A stretch of DNA of 64,000 nucleotides from Bacteroidota bacterium. Its GTDB lineage: Bacteria > Bacteroidota > Bacteroidia > Chitinophagales > Saprospiraceae. Under the pieces are notes generated by a model. That model searched no databases, was not told the origin of the DNA, and was given only the letters and a program-made list of their open reading frames with translations. The stretch spans positions 51,916 to 115,915 of the forward strand of contig JAKOVW010000034.1 of NCBI GenBank assembly GCA_029781865.1, given 5' to 3'. A program made the position numbers and the translations under genes. Position 1 is the first letter of the stretch. The number at the start of each line of letters is the position of its first letter. Shown piece after piece: positions 50,104 to 59,044 of this stretch.

Positions 50104-51009
50104 TCAATTTAAATGATAATCGGCTCTCAGTATTTTGAGTAATCTGGCATTTACCTCCATATATTTTTTAATATGCGTTTGTCGGGTCGAAGTAAGATTG
50201 TTTCCAAGAAAATAGGATAAGCATCTTTCAATACTATTCCTGTCAATTTTATCCGGGTTATGTAAGTGAAAGGGAATGACTTCATTACTTTTTTCATAAT
50301 TCAGGACTCCCTCAAATATGGTTATATCATTTATTTTCATTTCAGCGTCAAAGTCATAATCATACAGCTGAACGATTAAAGGTGTTATGTATTGCATTCT
50401 GGTTTTGTCTTCCAGTTCCTGTCTGTCGTAGATATTTTTTATTGCAACAGTTAAGTCTCCGGTCAATGTTTGCAAAGCTTGATTTTTAAAATACCGTAAA
50501 GAGCCGGAATTTCTAAGTTGTTCTAGCATGATGGTACGAGGTTCAAATAGCGATGGCGAACGAAAACTTATTCCGTATTCAAAATTGAGGGCAAATTCTT
50601 TTGGAACATTAGTAAGATTGCTGTCTCGAAAATAGCTTATCATATATTTTAGCGCGGCTTCCTGCTTTAATCTGTTCTGAACTTTTATTACAGCAGTTAT
50701 AGAATCATTTTTAAGTTCTTCATAAAAACTCTTCGCTAATTCTTTTGCCCTTTCTCTTTCTATTTTATGCTCCAATTGATACTCTGCAAAAAATCCGCAG
50801 AACACCGCTAGGAATAACATGAGAAATTCCCAGAAGTAGGATTTCCAATTTTTCTTTCCCTCATGATGTGCTTGATGATGTACTTCCATCTTATTAGTTT
50901 CTTGATTTGAGTTTACTGTCTCTGTTGCAGGAGTAATTTTGCTGGCAGTATTTTCCGGTTGATTGGATGAACGATTATCTGAATGTTCTTTATCTGTATA
51001 GTCTGCCAT
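50104..51009 (-). CDS. Single-pass membrane protein with His-rich juxtamembrane segment
   Basis: 301 residues. Residues 1-40 are low-complexity and polar; a second ATG at residue 41 starts MEVHHQAHHEGKKNWKSYF, the usual beginning of this uncharacterised Bacteroidota family, and may be the real start. One transmembrane helix (about 58-75, LMLFLAVFCGFFAEYQ) is followed by a long helical periplasmic or cytoplasmic region (about 80-300) with a coiled segment EHKIERERAKELAKSFYEEL. No catalytic motif is visible. Monocistronic. Confidence 0.75.
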   Translation of the reverse strand: MADYTDKEHSDNRSSNQPENTASKITPATETVNSNQETNKMEVHHQAHHEGKKNWKSYFWEFLMLFLAVFCGFFAEYQLEHKIERERAKELAKSFYEELKNDSITAVIKVQNRLKQEAALKYMISYFRDSNLTNVPKEFALNFEYGISFRSPSLFEPRTIMLEQLRNSGSLRYFKNQALQTLTGDLTVAIKNIYDRQELEDKTRMQYITPLIVQLYDYDFDAEMKINDITIFEGVLNYEKSNEVIPFHLHNPDKIDRNSIERCLSYFLGNNLTSTRQTHIKKYMEVNARLLKILRADYHLN

Positions 51010-51263
51010 TTAGTTGATATTGTTTAAGTTATCAGATTTTAGACCGCATGGCTCTCAATGCTTTGGGGTATAATGAAATGGCGTAATAGAGCCCAAGGTT
51101 TAATTTGTAGGCTTCCGTTTACGTATTACCCATGTTTAAATAATTATTTCGCCCATCATTTGTTTAAGATCCTTGTAAACAGCTTGCAAATCAGTCTTTA
51201 TAAGTTATTTTGATTCAATGCCAATAGAGTTATAGGATGACAAATCTACATAAAAATTAAACT

Positions 51264-51791
51264 TCAATATCTGTTTAAAATCGGCAAATATTCAATCCAG
51301 GGTCCAACGTCCTGCTTATAATGTTTACACATAACCCGGACAATTTGAGCTATATGACTTAGGTCGTGGACTGTCCATGTTGCAATCAGTTGTTTCAAGG
51401 TTACTGAACCAAATTTGGGGTGTATCCCTGTTTTTGTTAAATCATGCTCACTTAAATTCTTTGATTGAAGTAATTGAATGTTTTGCTCTCGAAGTAGTTT
51501 AAATTCGGCAAGTAATTGATTGATCGTTTTGCCTTTACTTTCTTCAAATTGGGCAAAACGGTCGTACGGTTGAAATGATTTGTCCGGCTTGTCGCTTAGC
51601 ATAATTTCCATGCGCGGCACCCAATCAGTCTTTTCACCATGTATCAAATGTCCAAGCACATCAAATGGGCTGAATGTATCTGTTCCTTCATTGTTCATAG
51701 ACCAGTCATCTGAAATATCTTTTAACAATAATTCAAGTACCGGGGGTGTTCGTTGAAGGATGTCAATGGACTTGTTTAAATCAAAATTCAT
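51264..51791 (-). CDS. DinB-superfamily protein
   Basis: 175 residues from MNFDLNKSIDILQRTP. A longer frame begins at 51929, but its first 46 residues do not fit the family, so ATG 51791 is preferred. The four-helix DinB-like bundle shows the metal-binding His positions in FDVLGHLIHGEKTDW and in the C-terminal VHDLSHIAQIVRV. DinB-like proteins often act as metal-dependent thiol transferases, such as bacillithiol transferase; many in Bacteroidota are uncharacterised. Monocistronic. Confidence 0.85.
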   Translation of the reverse strand: MNFDLNKSIDILQRTPPVLELLLKDISDDWSMNNEGTDTFSPFDVLGHLIHGEKTDWVPRMEIMLSDKPDKSFQPYDRFAQFEESKGKTINQLLAEFKLLREQNIQLLQSKNLSEHDLTKTGIHPKFGSVTLKQLIATWTVHDLSHIAQIVRVMCKHYKQDVGPWIEYLPILNRY

Positions 51792-52060
51792 AAAATAGTT
51801 TTTACAATGAATAGAGGGTTGAAGTGCTATGGGCAAATTATAATCCGCATTTTGCCTTGTCATTTTGATTGTTTGTAGATTCTTGAAGTCATCTGGTAAA
51901 CTTAAAGCGTTCCTTCTGCAGTGTGGCAAACGAACATATTCAAAGCAATTACACTTAGAAGTAAGGTGAAATCAAATTGGATGATGGAGCTTTTCAAAAT
52001 TGAAAATCCTCATGTAGTCAATGTGCTGTTTTTGCTGGTTTTCATTAGCACTGTAAGATT

Positions 52061-52723
52061 TTATTTATCAGGCTGTGGCACAATTCTGAGATATGGCTTT
52101 ACTGTTTTCCATCCATCCGGGAATATTTCCTTAGCGTCCTGGTCTGAAACGGATGTGACAATTATTACGTCTTCGCCATTCTTCCAATTCGCCGGGGTTG
52201 CTACTTTATGGCTACTTGTTAATTGCATAGAATCAATTACGCGTAAAATTTCATCAAAGTTACGCCCTGTGGTCATGGGGTAGGTCAGCATTAATTTGAT
52301 TTTCTTATCAGGTCCAATGACGAAAATGGAACGAACCGTCTGATTGTTCGCCGCCGTTCTTCCTTCTGATGTTCCGGATTCATCCGCCGGGAGCATATCA
52401 AATAACTTAGCAATAGTCAGGTTTGGATCGCCTATCATGGGATATTTTATCGGGTATCCTTGGGTTTCTTCAATATCCTTCTCCCATTTTAAATGGCTTT
52501 CGACCGGATCAACACTTAAGCCGATAATCTTACAATTTCTCTTTGTAAATTCAGGTTCTAGTTTCGCCATATAGCCTAGTTCTGTTGTGCATACGGGTGT
52601 GAAATCTTTGGGATGAGAGAAAAGAACGCCCCAACCATTGCCAAGCCATTCGTGAAAGTGGATTGTTCCCTGGGTCGTATCCGCTGTAAAATCCGGAGCA
52701 ATTTCATTTAATCGTAATGCCAT
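52061..52723 (-). CDS. 1-Cys peroxiredoxin (Prx6-type)
   Basis: 220 residues, full length for the Prx6 subfamily. The peroxidatic Cys45 is in SHPKDFTPVCTTELGYMA, with the supporting Thr two residues before it in the P-x-x-x-T/S-x-x-C pattern. LSVDPVESHLKWEKDIEE and the C-terminal extension (about 160-220, RVIDSMQLTSSHKVATPANW) are typical of Prx6 rather than AhpC. No second, resolving Cys is conserved in the usual C-terminal position. It reduces hydrogen peroxide or lipid peroxides in the cytoplasm and complements KatG in this window. Confidence 0.93.
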   Translation of the reverse strand: MALRLNEIAPDFTADTTQGTIHFHEWLGNGWGVLFSHPKDFTPVCTTELGYMAKLEPEFTKRNCKIIGLSVDPVESHLKWEKDIEETQGYPIKYPMIGDPNLTIAKLFDMLPADESGTSEGRTAANNQTVRSIFVIGPDKKIKLMLTYPMTTGRNFDEILRVIDSMQLTSSHKVATPANWKNGEDVIIVTSVSDQDAKEIFPDGWKTVKPYLRIVPQPDK

Positions 52724-52947
52724 ATTTTTAGTTTTTTGATAGTTAATAATTTCAATAAGTAGATGTCAAATGTATGAATATTTATACAAATGCAGGTCGT
52801 CGAAACTTATAATTAAAAATGGCATACTGAATTTGAAATGCGATTCCGTATGAACTTGAAATTATGATGATGTAAAAAAAAGTAGTGGTAACGAAAGGAA
52901 GACTAAAAATGTAAAATTCTTTTACATGTTCTCCTTTGTCCCCAACA

Positions 52948-53360
52948 GTTCAATTGTTTTATTAGCATTCTTCAATCGTATTCGTTAATTTTTCTCTTTC
53001 ATTTTTTCCTTAACCCATTTTTCCATGCGATGATGCAGCGGAATGAGCAATGATGCAAGCGCTACAACAGTTATCAACATCAATATGGGTGAATGATTCG
53101 CTGCGCGTTCCAAAAAAAAAAGGATAAATAAGCATGTTGATAAATTCAAAGACAAGAAGCTATCCCCAAATACCTAAAAAAGAAATCCATTTTTCGGTAA
53201 TGATAATACCACAGCTAAGTAAAAAAATAAAATGATGAAAGTATCAATGTTAAATGCTTTCAGCGCAAATTGATTATATTGTTTGCGTTGTTTTTCTTCA
53301 AATTTCTTTGCTGAATCCTCAATAAGGCTCAACTGCTCTCCAAGAACTAAGGCCTGAATA
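52948..53360 (-). pseudogene. Decayed partial copy of the TPR membrane protein gene
   Basis: The DNA matches the last third of the gene at 19447-20847 almost base by base in places, for example CCATTTTTCCATGCGATGATG at both loci and AATAAATTCAAAGAC further in. The match runs from about the coiled-coil tail back through the membrane helices to the QAL segment before them, then stops abruptly beside the SnoaL-like gene. Indels, including an A-run at about 53115, break the frame. An 83-residue frame (53174-53425) is a fragment of it. It is a truncated duplication, not a functional gene. Confidence 0.8.
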
Positions 53361-53369
53361 ATGTTTAGA

Positions 53370-53870
53370 TTATCCCTTTGGTTCGGTTTTATTAAACATA
53401 TATCGGGCAATTTTCCATTCTCCATTCACTTTTTCAAACACGAAGAGTTCCCGGTTGGCTTCCGGAATCGTATCGCCGGTGGCGCGTATTAAGGTTGTTC
53501 CTTTTGAACTGGTTACTGCAAATGCCATGTCTCCTTCCACTTGAATTTCTTCAATAAAGAACTTAATGTTCAGTTGAATTTGCGAAAAGACGTATTCGTA
53601 AGATTTCAAAATGCCTTCTGAGCCTATTCCAGATGGGGCTTCTGTGGGCATGAAAATACCATCCTTTGTATAAAGTGATTGAGCTAATTTGGCATCTGAT
53701 GTATTCAATGATTTTTCATATTCACTGAGAAGTACTTCAATTTTTTGTTTTTCTTGCTTTTCCATAATTTTTGTGTTTAGAGTTGAACTTTGATCTGTTT
53801 TATTGTGACTGTTCATTTGGCACGAAGCCATAACCGCAATAACTAATGTCGTTGTTATCATATTTTTCAT
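53370..53870 (-). CDS. SnoaL/NTF2-like lipoprotein
   Basis: 166 residues. A lipoprotein signal with lipobox MASC (LVIAVMASCQMNSH) is followed by an NTF2-like cone-shaped domain of the DUF4440/SgcJ type: VLLSEYEKSLNTSDAKLAQS, YTKDGIFMPTEAPSGIGSE and the closing strand FEKVNGEWKIARYMFN. Ligand and activity unknown. Its ATG lies directly at the stop of the upstream NmrA-like gene (one base between them), so the two are cotranscribed. The pseudogene immediately downstream touches its 3' end. Confidence 0.87.
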   Translation of the reverse strand: MKNMITTTLVIAVMASCQMNSHNKTDQSSTLNTKIMEKQEKQKIEVLLSEYEKSLNTSDAKLAQSLYTKDGIFMPTEAPSGIGSEGILKSYEYVFSQIQLNIKFFIEEIQVEGDMAFAVTSSKGTTLIRATGDTIPEANRELFVFEKVNGEWKIARYMFNKTEPKG

Positions 53871-53871
53871 C

Positions 53872-54753
53872 TTAGTTTATGTTTTGTTTAATCCATGTAT
53901 CCAGAGATGTAAATTCTTCGGTTGCAATTTGCTTAGCCAATTTAATTTGTGCTTCTGAATTTGGACCCATATAGGTATAGGCTTCAAAATAGGCGAGCAT
54001 TTGGGCGATTTCACCGGCTCCTTCAAAAAAGTTTGAGAAAACTTCTATAGGAACTTGATTGAAACTGTAATGCTTTCCATTGGCTTTGAAGGCTTCTAAG
54101 ATATCATTAAAACTATTGAGCTCTGTGGCTAATGATAAGTAACTTCCGTTTCCAACTTTTTCCGGTTTTAAAAAAGCACCTGTTACCACTTTACCTAAAT
54201 CGTTGATATCTGACATATGAATTACTTTTACTTTAGGATCCAGAGGAAGCGTCCATCCGGTAGAGCCGTCTTGTTGAATTTGCGGACCCATTTGCCCGGT
54301 CAAATTTTGAAAATAAAATGGCGCCTGAACGAACGTGTAGTATTTGAATCCGGCATCTTTGATGAGTGCATCAACCTGGGCCTTCCCCGTGAAATGCGGG
54401 ACATTAAATCTTCCGTTACTGATTTCTTCGACGTTGGGAAGGGTTGACCAAACAAAGTGATGTACGCCTGCATCTTTAGCCGCCTGAATCGCTATCTTAC
54501 CTTGAGCCAGCTCATCTGCTCCTTCCCAAAAATTAGTGACAACAAATACACCATAAGCGTTTCTAAAAGCATCTGTTAATGACCTTAAGTCCGTCAAGTC
54601 TGCTTTGACTACTTCATGAGCGTCTCCCGAATACTTGTCAGGGTTGCGGGTAATGGCCCTTACTTTAAAAGAGCCAGCTTTTACCAACTCATTTATAACA
54701 CCTTTTCCTTGGGAGCCGGTGGCTCCGATAACTGCAATTGTCTTGTTTTCCAT
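53872..54753 (-). CDS. NmrA-like NAD(P)-binding protein
   Basis: 293 residues of the NmrA/HSCARG type (PF05368), an atypical short-chain dehydrogenase fold. The dinucleotide site is IAVIGATGSQGKGVINEL at residues 6-23; further marks are VRAITRNPDKYSG, YGVFVVTNFWEGADE and VHHFVWSTLPNVEE. Such proteins sense the NADPH/NADP state or act as quinone or flavin reductases; no catalytic Tyr-x-x-x-Lys pair is clear. It is followed after one base by the SnoaL-like lipoprotein gene and preceded by a Crp-family regulator on the same strand, which may control it. Confidence 0.9.
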   Translation of the reverse strand: MENKTIAVIGATGSQGKGVINELVKAGSFKVRAITRNPDKYSGDAHEVVKADLTDLRSLTDAFRNAYGVFVVTNFWEGADELAQGKIAIQAAKDAGVHHFVWSTLPNVEEISNGRFNVPHFTGKAQVDALIKDAGFKYYTFVQAPFYFQNLTGQMGPQIQQDGSTGWTLPLDPKVKVIHMSDINDLGKVVTGAFLKPEKVGNGSYLSLATELNSFNDILEAFKANGKHYSFNQVPIEVFSNFFEGAGEIAQMLAYFEAYTYMGPNSEAQIKLAKQIATEEFTSLDTWIKQNIN

Positions 54754-54846
54754 CTTTAAATTGTATTTAGATTATTAGACAACAAAGATGATGCGTTTCA
54801 GTAGGAGGGACCTATAAAGTAACTTAAGAAATAACCTTAATGTAGC

Positions 54847-55428
54847 TTAAGATTCTGCGAGCTTCTTCCGGATGGAACTTAGAAATTCAGGAGTTACACC
54901 CAGGTACGATGCTATTTGAACGTTTGATATCCGGTTGAAGAAATGCGGATAACGTTCCACAAAATCCAGATACCGTTCTTCGGCTGTTGAGCTGATGTTT
55001 CGCAAAATTCTGTTCTGAAGACTTACCATTGCATTTTCAGCCAGCACTCTGAATATCCTATTGAATTTTGGGTAGTTTACAAATAATTTCAGCTGATTTT
55101 CTTTTTCACATTGAAGAATAACGGAGTTCTCTATACTTTCAATGTAAAGCCTGCTCGGTTTTTCTGAATGAAAACTACCAATATCACCAATCCACCAATT
55201 TTCTATAGCAAATTGAAGGTTATGCTCTTTGCCTTTTTCGTCTACCATGTACATTCTGAAACAACCCTCAACAACAAACGTGCTGTGCCTACATATTTCA
55301 CCCTCCTGCAGGATGAATTGTCTGCGCCTAACCCTTCGTTCTTTGAAACAATCTTTCACAGCAGACTTTTCCTCATCATTTAAGGGAAGATGATTTTCAA
55401 AATAGTCTATTAATGGTTGTGTTGTCAT
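54847..55428 (-). CDS. Crp/Fnr-family transcriptional regulator
   Basis: 193 residues. The N-terminal cyclic-nucleotide-binding-type beta barrel is visible (RQFILQEGEICRHSTFVVEG, FRMYMVDEKGKEHNLQF), followed by the long dimerisation helix (about 115-140) and a C-terminal helix-turn-helix ISNVQIASYLGVTPEFLSSI. It lacks the conserved Arg of the cAMP phosphate pocket in a recognisable RTA context, as usual for this Bacteroidota subgroup, so its ligand is unknown. It lies 93 bases upstream of the NmrA gene in the same direction. The cassette array starts about 90 bases upstream of its start. Confidence 0.9.
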   Translation of the reverse strand: MTTQPLIDYFENHLPLNDEEKSAVKDCFKERRVRRRQFILQEGEICRHSTFVVEGCFRMYMVDEKGKEHNLQFAIENWWIGDIGSFHSEKPSRLYIESIENSVILQCEKENQLKLFVNYPKFNRIFRVLAENAMVSLQNRILRNISSTAEERYLDFVERYPHFFNRISNVQIASYLGVTPEFLSSIRKKLAES

Positions 55429-55559
55429 TTTTCAAAAGTAAGAACAATATCATTATTGATCGAAAAAATTTAAAAAGAATGTCAGATCCTAAATAAATTC
55501 GATTAATTGTATACCATGTTAGCGACCATTTTTATTTCACATCATATGGAATAGCTTAA

Positions 55560-56228
55560 TTATTCTATTTCAAAAATCAAATCCCTCATTCGCTGAGTGG
55601 TAATATTGCCTGGACATTTATACTCAATATTTCTAAAAAGATAAATGTCATTAGCTTCGGTATTCTGTATGATATTTAGGACGTCTTTATTAAATTTACT
55701 ATCTATATTAATTGCCTTATGAATTTTACCCAATGCAGAGATTCGTATTACATCATATTTAATAATCAGGCATTTAGCATCGAATCCATAATTCTCAAGA
55801 GCTGGAATTAGGCCGATTTGTTCTTTAAATACGTTTATGGGAAATTTGTAAGTACCATTACCATTATTGTTGCCAAGATAGCCAGTTGCTGGTGCCTGGA
55901 TTACTTTGAATTGTTGGTTAACTGTCCCAAGATCGGTTTTCAATGTGATTTGTAATACACCAGGAGAATCTGGATGCACCCAAAAGCTTCCATTGTTTCC
56001 ATGAATTTCAATAGGATACGAGTTACCAGAATCTGTATAAAATATAGTGCTCAATTGGCTAGGCTTGACAGGAGTATTTTGTTGTGCTACGATCAGTATT
56101 GCATTATCTAAATTAATCAGCAAATTAGGATAAGGGGTAGTTATTAATCCAATGGGGTTATTCTGTGAGTGAATTATAAAGCTCAGGAAAAGAATTACGA
56201 ATATGTTTATAGCGTTTTTATTTAACAC
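55560..56228 (-). CDS. Exported protein with GldM C-terminal domains
   Basis: 222 residues with a signal peptide (1-21, ending FIIHSQ). Residues about 25-115 match the third GldM domain pattern (NLLINLDNAILIVAQQNTPV, then VLQITLKTDLGTVNQQFKVI), and 115-222 the last one (FKEQIGLIPALENYGFDAK, IYLFRNIEYKC, closing MRDLIFEIE). GldM itself is a T9SS motor subunit with an N-terminal helix, absent here, so this is a free-standing periplasmic relative. It is the leftmost cassette gene; its segment is bounded by GTTAGCGACCATTTT (55518) and its inverted copy ending at 56263. Confidence 0.8.
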   Translation of the reverse strand: MLNKNAINIFVILFLSFIIHSQNNPIGLITTPYPNLLINLDNAILIVAQQNTPVKPSQLSTIFYTDSGNSYPIEIHGNNGSFWVHPDSPGVLQITLKTDLGTVNQQFKVIQAPATGYLGNNNGNGTYKFPINVFKEQIGLIPALENYGFDAKCLIIKYDVIRISALGKIHKAINIDSKFNKDVLNIIQNTEANDIYLFRNIEYKCPGNITTQRMRDLIFEIE

Positions 56229-56257
56229 TTCTTTGATTTAGTAAAGTTAAAATGGCA

Positions 56258-56374
56258 GCTAATGGAAGGGCGGGGCGTTTGCCAAAGAACTTGATTTGAA
56301 AATATATTGTTTGGCTAACATTAGAACCTTAATATGAATGCGAGACTCCGCCTTTTGGGTTGGTGATTTTGTCC
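56258..56374. repeat. attC-like element 1 (family A, degenerate)
   Basis: Left end GCTAATGGAAGGGCGGGG, right arm CCGCCTTTTGGGTTGG, then TTTGTCCG at the next gene segment. The centre aligns with the family A core seen at 59045 and 59650 (TTGATTTGAAAAT, TTTGGCTAACATTAGAA). It is the least conserved copy; the AAC/GTT ends are altered to AAT and TTT. Confidence 0.55.
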
Positions 56375-56411
56375 GTTTTGGCAATTTCAATATTGTCCAT
56401 CAGTCATTGTA

Positions 56412-57608
56412 TTACGCGCTTTCGTCAAACATAATTTCGTCTGAACTACCTATTTTATATAGGGGTTTCTCAATAGGTAATGTAAAATAAAAAGAGGAGC
56501 CTTCACCCTCAATACTTTCTACCCATATTTCACCACCATTTTTTTCTAAAAAGCCTTTTACTAATAACAATCCAATTCCTGCACCCTTATTCTTTTTTCT
56601 TGTTTCTGAAAGAGTTTTCATTTGTGGCGTAAAAAGTTTTTCCACTATTTCTTTGGACATTCCAATCCCAGTATCCTTAATCTGAATAATAATTTTGTCG
56701 TCTTTGCTTTTTGAGGAGACTGTTATCGTTCCTCCTTTTTCTATATGTTTTATCGCATTGGAAACGATGTTTTGAATAATGGAAATTAGCATTTTACCAT
56801 CTGCAAAAACAGATGTATTATTTTCAATTTCGTTATGAAGATTTATGGTGTTTAATAAAGCGGTTTCGTTCAAAGTTTCAAAAACTTTATCAATGTATTC
56901 AGTTAATATTAATTTTGTTGGAGAAAATGTGTCCGCTGCATATTTGATCCTTGCCCATTCTACTAAATAGTCTAACATCTCTAGTTCATCAGTTGATGAT
57001 TTATACAGCAAGTCGAGCATTTCCTGAGCAGTATCTTGTTTTATTTTGTGAAAATTATCTTTCAAATATTTTGCCGTTCCAATTATAGCTGAAAGAGGGC
57101 TTCTTAAGTCATGTGAAAGTATCGCAAGAACACCCTCTTTATGTGTATTTAGTTCTTCTAACTCTTTAATATATTTTTTTATGGCATCCTCAGATTGTTT
57201 TCTTTCTGTTAGGTCGCGTAAAATTTTTACATAACCCAGCATTTCTCCATCTAAACCGATGAGTGGAAAGACTAACCCATAAGCATAAAACAGGCTTTTG
57301 TCTTTGGCAATGTGCCATCTATTGTCTGTTGCTCTTCCTTCTTTTAAAGCAAGTTCGATTTCCTTTTTTGGAATATCATTTTTCAAATCTTCTTCAGTAA
57401 AAATTAAATCAAAGGATTCTCCGATAACCTCCTCTGTTTCATAACCGAATATTTTGGCTGAGCCGGAACTCCAACTGTTAATTAGTAATTCTTTGTCCAG
57501 AGTAAAAATGGAATAATCTTGTAAGCTGTCAATTATTTGACTGTAGAATTCTGCGGTTGGTATATATTTATTTTTAAGAATCTTTTGATTTTCTTGTTTG
57601 TGTTCCAT
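56412..57608 (-). CDS. PAS-domain sensor histidine kinase
   Basis: 398 residues without membrane segments, so a soluble sensor. PAS domain at about 20-135 (DYSIFTLDKELLINSWSSGS, VIGESFDLIF, LGYVKILRDLTERK). HisKA at about 155-220 with H-box AILSHDLRSPLSAI and His166. HATPase at about 270-385: N-box QNIVSNAIKHIEKGG with Asn284, G1 IKDTGIGMS, G2 GAGIGLLLVKGFLE. It has no receiver domain and no response-regulator gene next to it, so its partner lies elsewhere. It occupies its own cassette-like segment. The short unstructured C-terminal tail (SSDEIMFDESA) is of unknown use. Confidence 0.92.
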   Translation of the reverse strand: MEHKQENQKILKNKYIPTAEFYSQIIDSLQDYSIFTLDKELLINSWSSGSAKIFGYETEEVIGESFDLIFTEEDLKNDIPKKEIELALKEGRATDNRWHIAKDKSLFYAYGLVFPLIGLDGEMLGYVKILRDLTERKQSEDAIKKYIKELEELNTHKEGVLAILSHDLRSPLSAIIGTAKYLKDNFHKIKQDTAQEMLDLLYKSSTDELEMLDYLVEWARIKYAADTFSPTKLILTEYIDKVFETLNETALLNTINLHNEIENNTSVFADGKMLISIIQNIVSNAIKHIEKGGTITVSSKSKDDKIIIQIKDTGIGMSKEIVEKLFTPQMKTLSETRKKNKGAGIGLLLVKGFLEKNGGEIWVESIEGEGSSFYFTLPIEKPLYKIGSSDEIMFDESA

Positions 57609-57672
57609 TGAGTTTATTTTAATTCTTATGATAAAATCTATGTTTCTGCGTCTGCTGTTATTGCGTATTTCG

Positions 57673-57793
57673 GTTTACGGCTTTGCGTTGTGGCGGATTT
57701 GAAACACTAAACTGTCTGCCGGTACACTGTTTAATAAATGCACAACAGTTCATATTCTCGCTTTTCCAGCCATACCACAAAGGTACTGTTAGT
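57673..57793. repeat. attC-like element 2 (family A, degenerate)
   Basis: Left arm TTTACGGCTTTGCGTTGTGG, right arm CCATACCACAAAGGTACTGTT ending in GTTAGTACC (57788-57796); CTTTG...TGTGG pairs with CCACAAAG. The core keeps AAACTGTCTGCCGGTACACT, close to the AAACTGTCTGCGGAGCAC of other copies. The right simple site matches the left end of the next element on its right by inverted complement across the beta-propeller gene. Confidence 0.6.
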
Positions 57794-57833
57794 ACCAGTT
57801 TTTCTGTCTTGTTTGTCACTAAGAAAGAGCTGT

Positions 57834-59024
57834 CTATTCTGTATAATTGGTAAATGTTTTTCCGTCATAACGACATAAGCCGGTATTTCTGGTGCCAAAC
57901 CAAATATTCCCATACTTGTCTTCTGTCATACACATCACATGGTTGTGGCTCAGGCCATCCTTAATTGTAAATAATTTTAACGATTTGCCATCAAAATGCC
58001 ATAGTCCACCATCCCCTCCATTTTTGACATTGTCGCTGATATGTCCGAACCAAATATTCCCGTTTCCGTCCTCTAACATGGAAATAAAGGTGTCGTTTTT
58101 AATTCCAATTTTTTCATTGAGGTTGGAAAATGTTTTTCCATCATACGAATAAATGCCATTAAATGCAGCGAGAAACAACAAGTCTCCATTCTTTCTTTCA
58201 ATAATTGACCGAAAGGAATAGGTACTGTCGGGGGTAAAGTTAACCAACGACTTTCCATCGTAACGCACAATGCCTTCACATTTATTGGCCGTCCAATAGG
58301 GTGACACGAACCAAATATTCCCGTTTCTGTCCTCCAGCATACTCGTAACATTTACTAATTGCAGATGCTGATTATTGGTGAGGCTGTCGCAGTCAAAAAA
58401 GCGTTTGAAAAGTGGTCCTGCATTATCAATGTCTGTATAGGGGTTGTGTACATAAACACCCCTGCTTGTCCCGAACCAGATTTTTCCCGACTTATCCTGC
58501 ATGATGCTCCACACGAAATTATCTCCGGACTGCAAAGTGTATGGTAATCTTGTTCGAGTGGAGCCACTGATGGTATTTTCAGGAATTAAGTACAGTATAA
58601 AATCTTTGCCTTCTGGTTTCGCACCTGACGGCTTGTATTGAATCAACCCTCTTCTTGTTCCAAACCAAATGTGGCCTGTTTTATCTTCCATGCAACAAAG
58701 AATATCATTATGATTCAAATCATTTTGGAGAGAAAAATTAATAAAGGATTTATAATTAAGATTGACGAAGGAATCTCCGTTATAAACATAGATTCCATTA
58801 CCAGCGGTGCCGAACCACATATTTCCCTTCTTGTCCTGCAACTCACATTGAACAAACTTAAATTCTTCGGCAAGATCAGGGAAGAAATTATTTTTAATAA
58901 ATTTTGATTTTCCACCCGTGATTTGGTTGTCTTTTGGAGAGTCTGTTTTCACCTGTCCCTTGCAAGAAGTGAATGCAAGGGTCAAAGTAATAATAGCTGC
59001 CCAGCTGAATAGTTGTTTTGTCAT
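57834..59024 (-). CDS. Two-component-regulator-propeller (Reg_prop) lipoprotein
   Basis: 396 residues with lipobox FTSC (LTLAFTSCKGQ). The rest is a run of about seven Reg_prop repeats (PF07494), each carrying G-N-I-W-F-G-T and a Y-D-G-K-x-F signature, for example GNMWFGTAGNGIYVYNGDSF and GNIWFGTRNTGLCRYDGKTF at the C-terminus. These fold as a single beta-propeller, usually the periplasmic sensor of hybrid two-component systems; here it is a lone lipoprotein without kinase. It lies in a cassette-like segment (57788-59050) whose ends are inverted copies GTTAGTACCAGTTTT / AAAATTGGTGCTAAC. Two relatives lie further right. Confidence 0.85.
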   Translation of the reverse strand: MTKQLFSWAAIITLTLAFTSCKGQVKTDSPKDNQITGGKSKFIKNNFFPDLAEEFKFVQCELQDKKGNMWFGTAGNGIYVYNGDSFVNLNYKSFINFSLQNDLNHNDILCCMEDKTGHIWFGTRRGLIQYKPSGAKPEGKDFILYLIPENTISGSTRTRLPYTLQSGDNFVWSIMQDKSGKIWFGTSRGVYVHNPYTDIDNAGPLFKRFFDCDSLTNNQHLQLVNVTSMLEDRNGNIWFVSPYWTANKCEGIVRYDGKSLVNFTPDSTYSFRSIIERKNGDLLFLAAFNGIYSYDGKTFSNLNEKIGIKNDTFISMLEDGNGNIWFGHISDNVKNGGDGGLWHFDGKSLKLFTIKDGLSHNHVMCMTEDKYGNIWFGTRNTGLCRYDGKTFTNYTE

Positions 59025-59044
59025 GTGTCCTTTTTAAAATTGGT

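Noticed and set aside
53174..53425. 83-residue minus-strand frame
   Set aside because: It begins inside the SnoaL-like gene and continues into the decayed copy of the TPR gene; it is a fragment of that pseudogene in one surviving frame.
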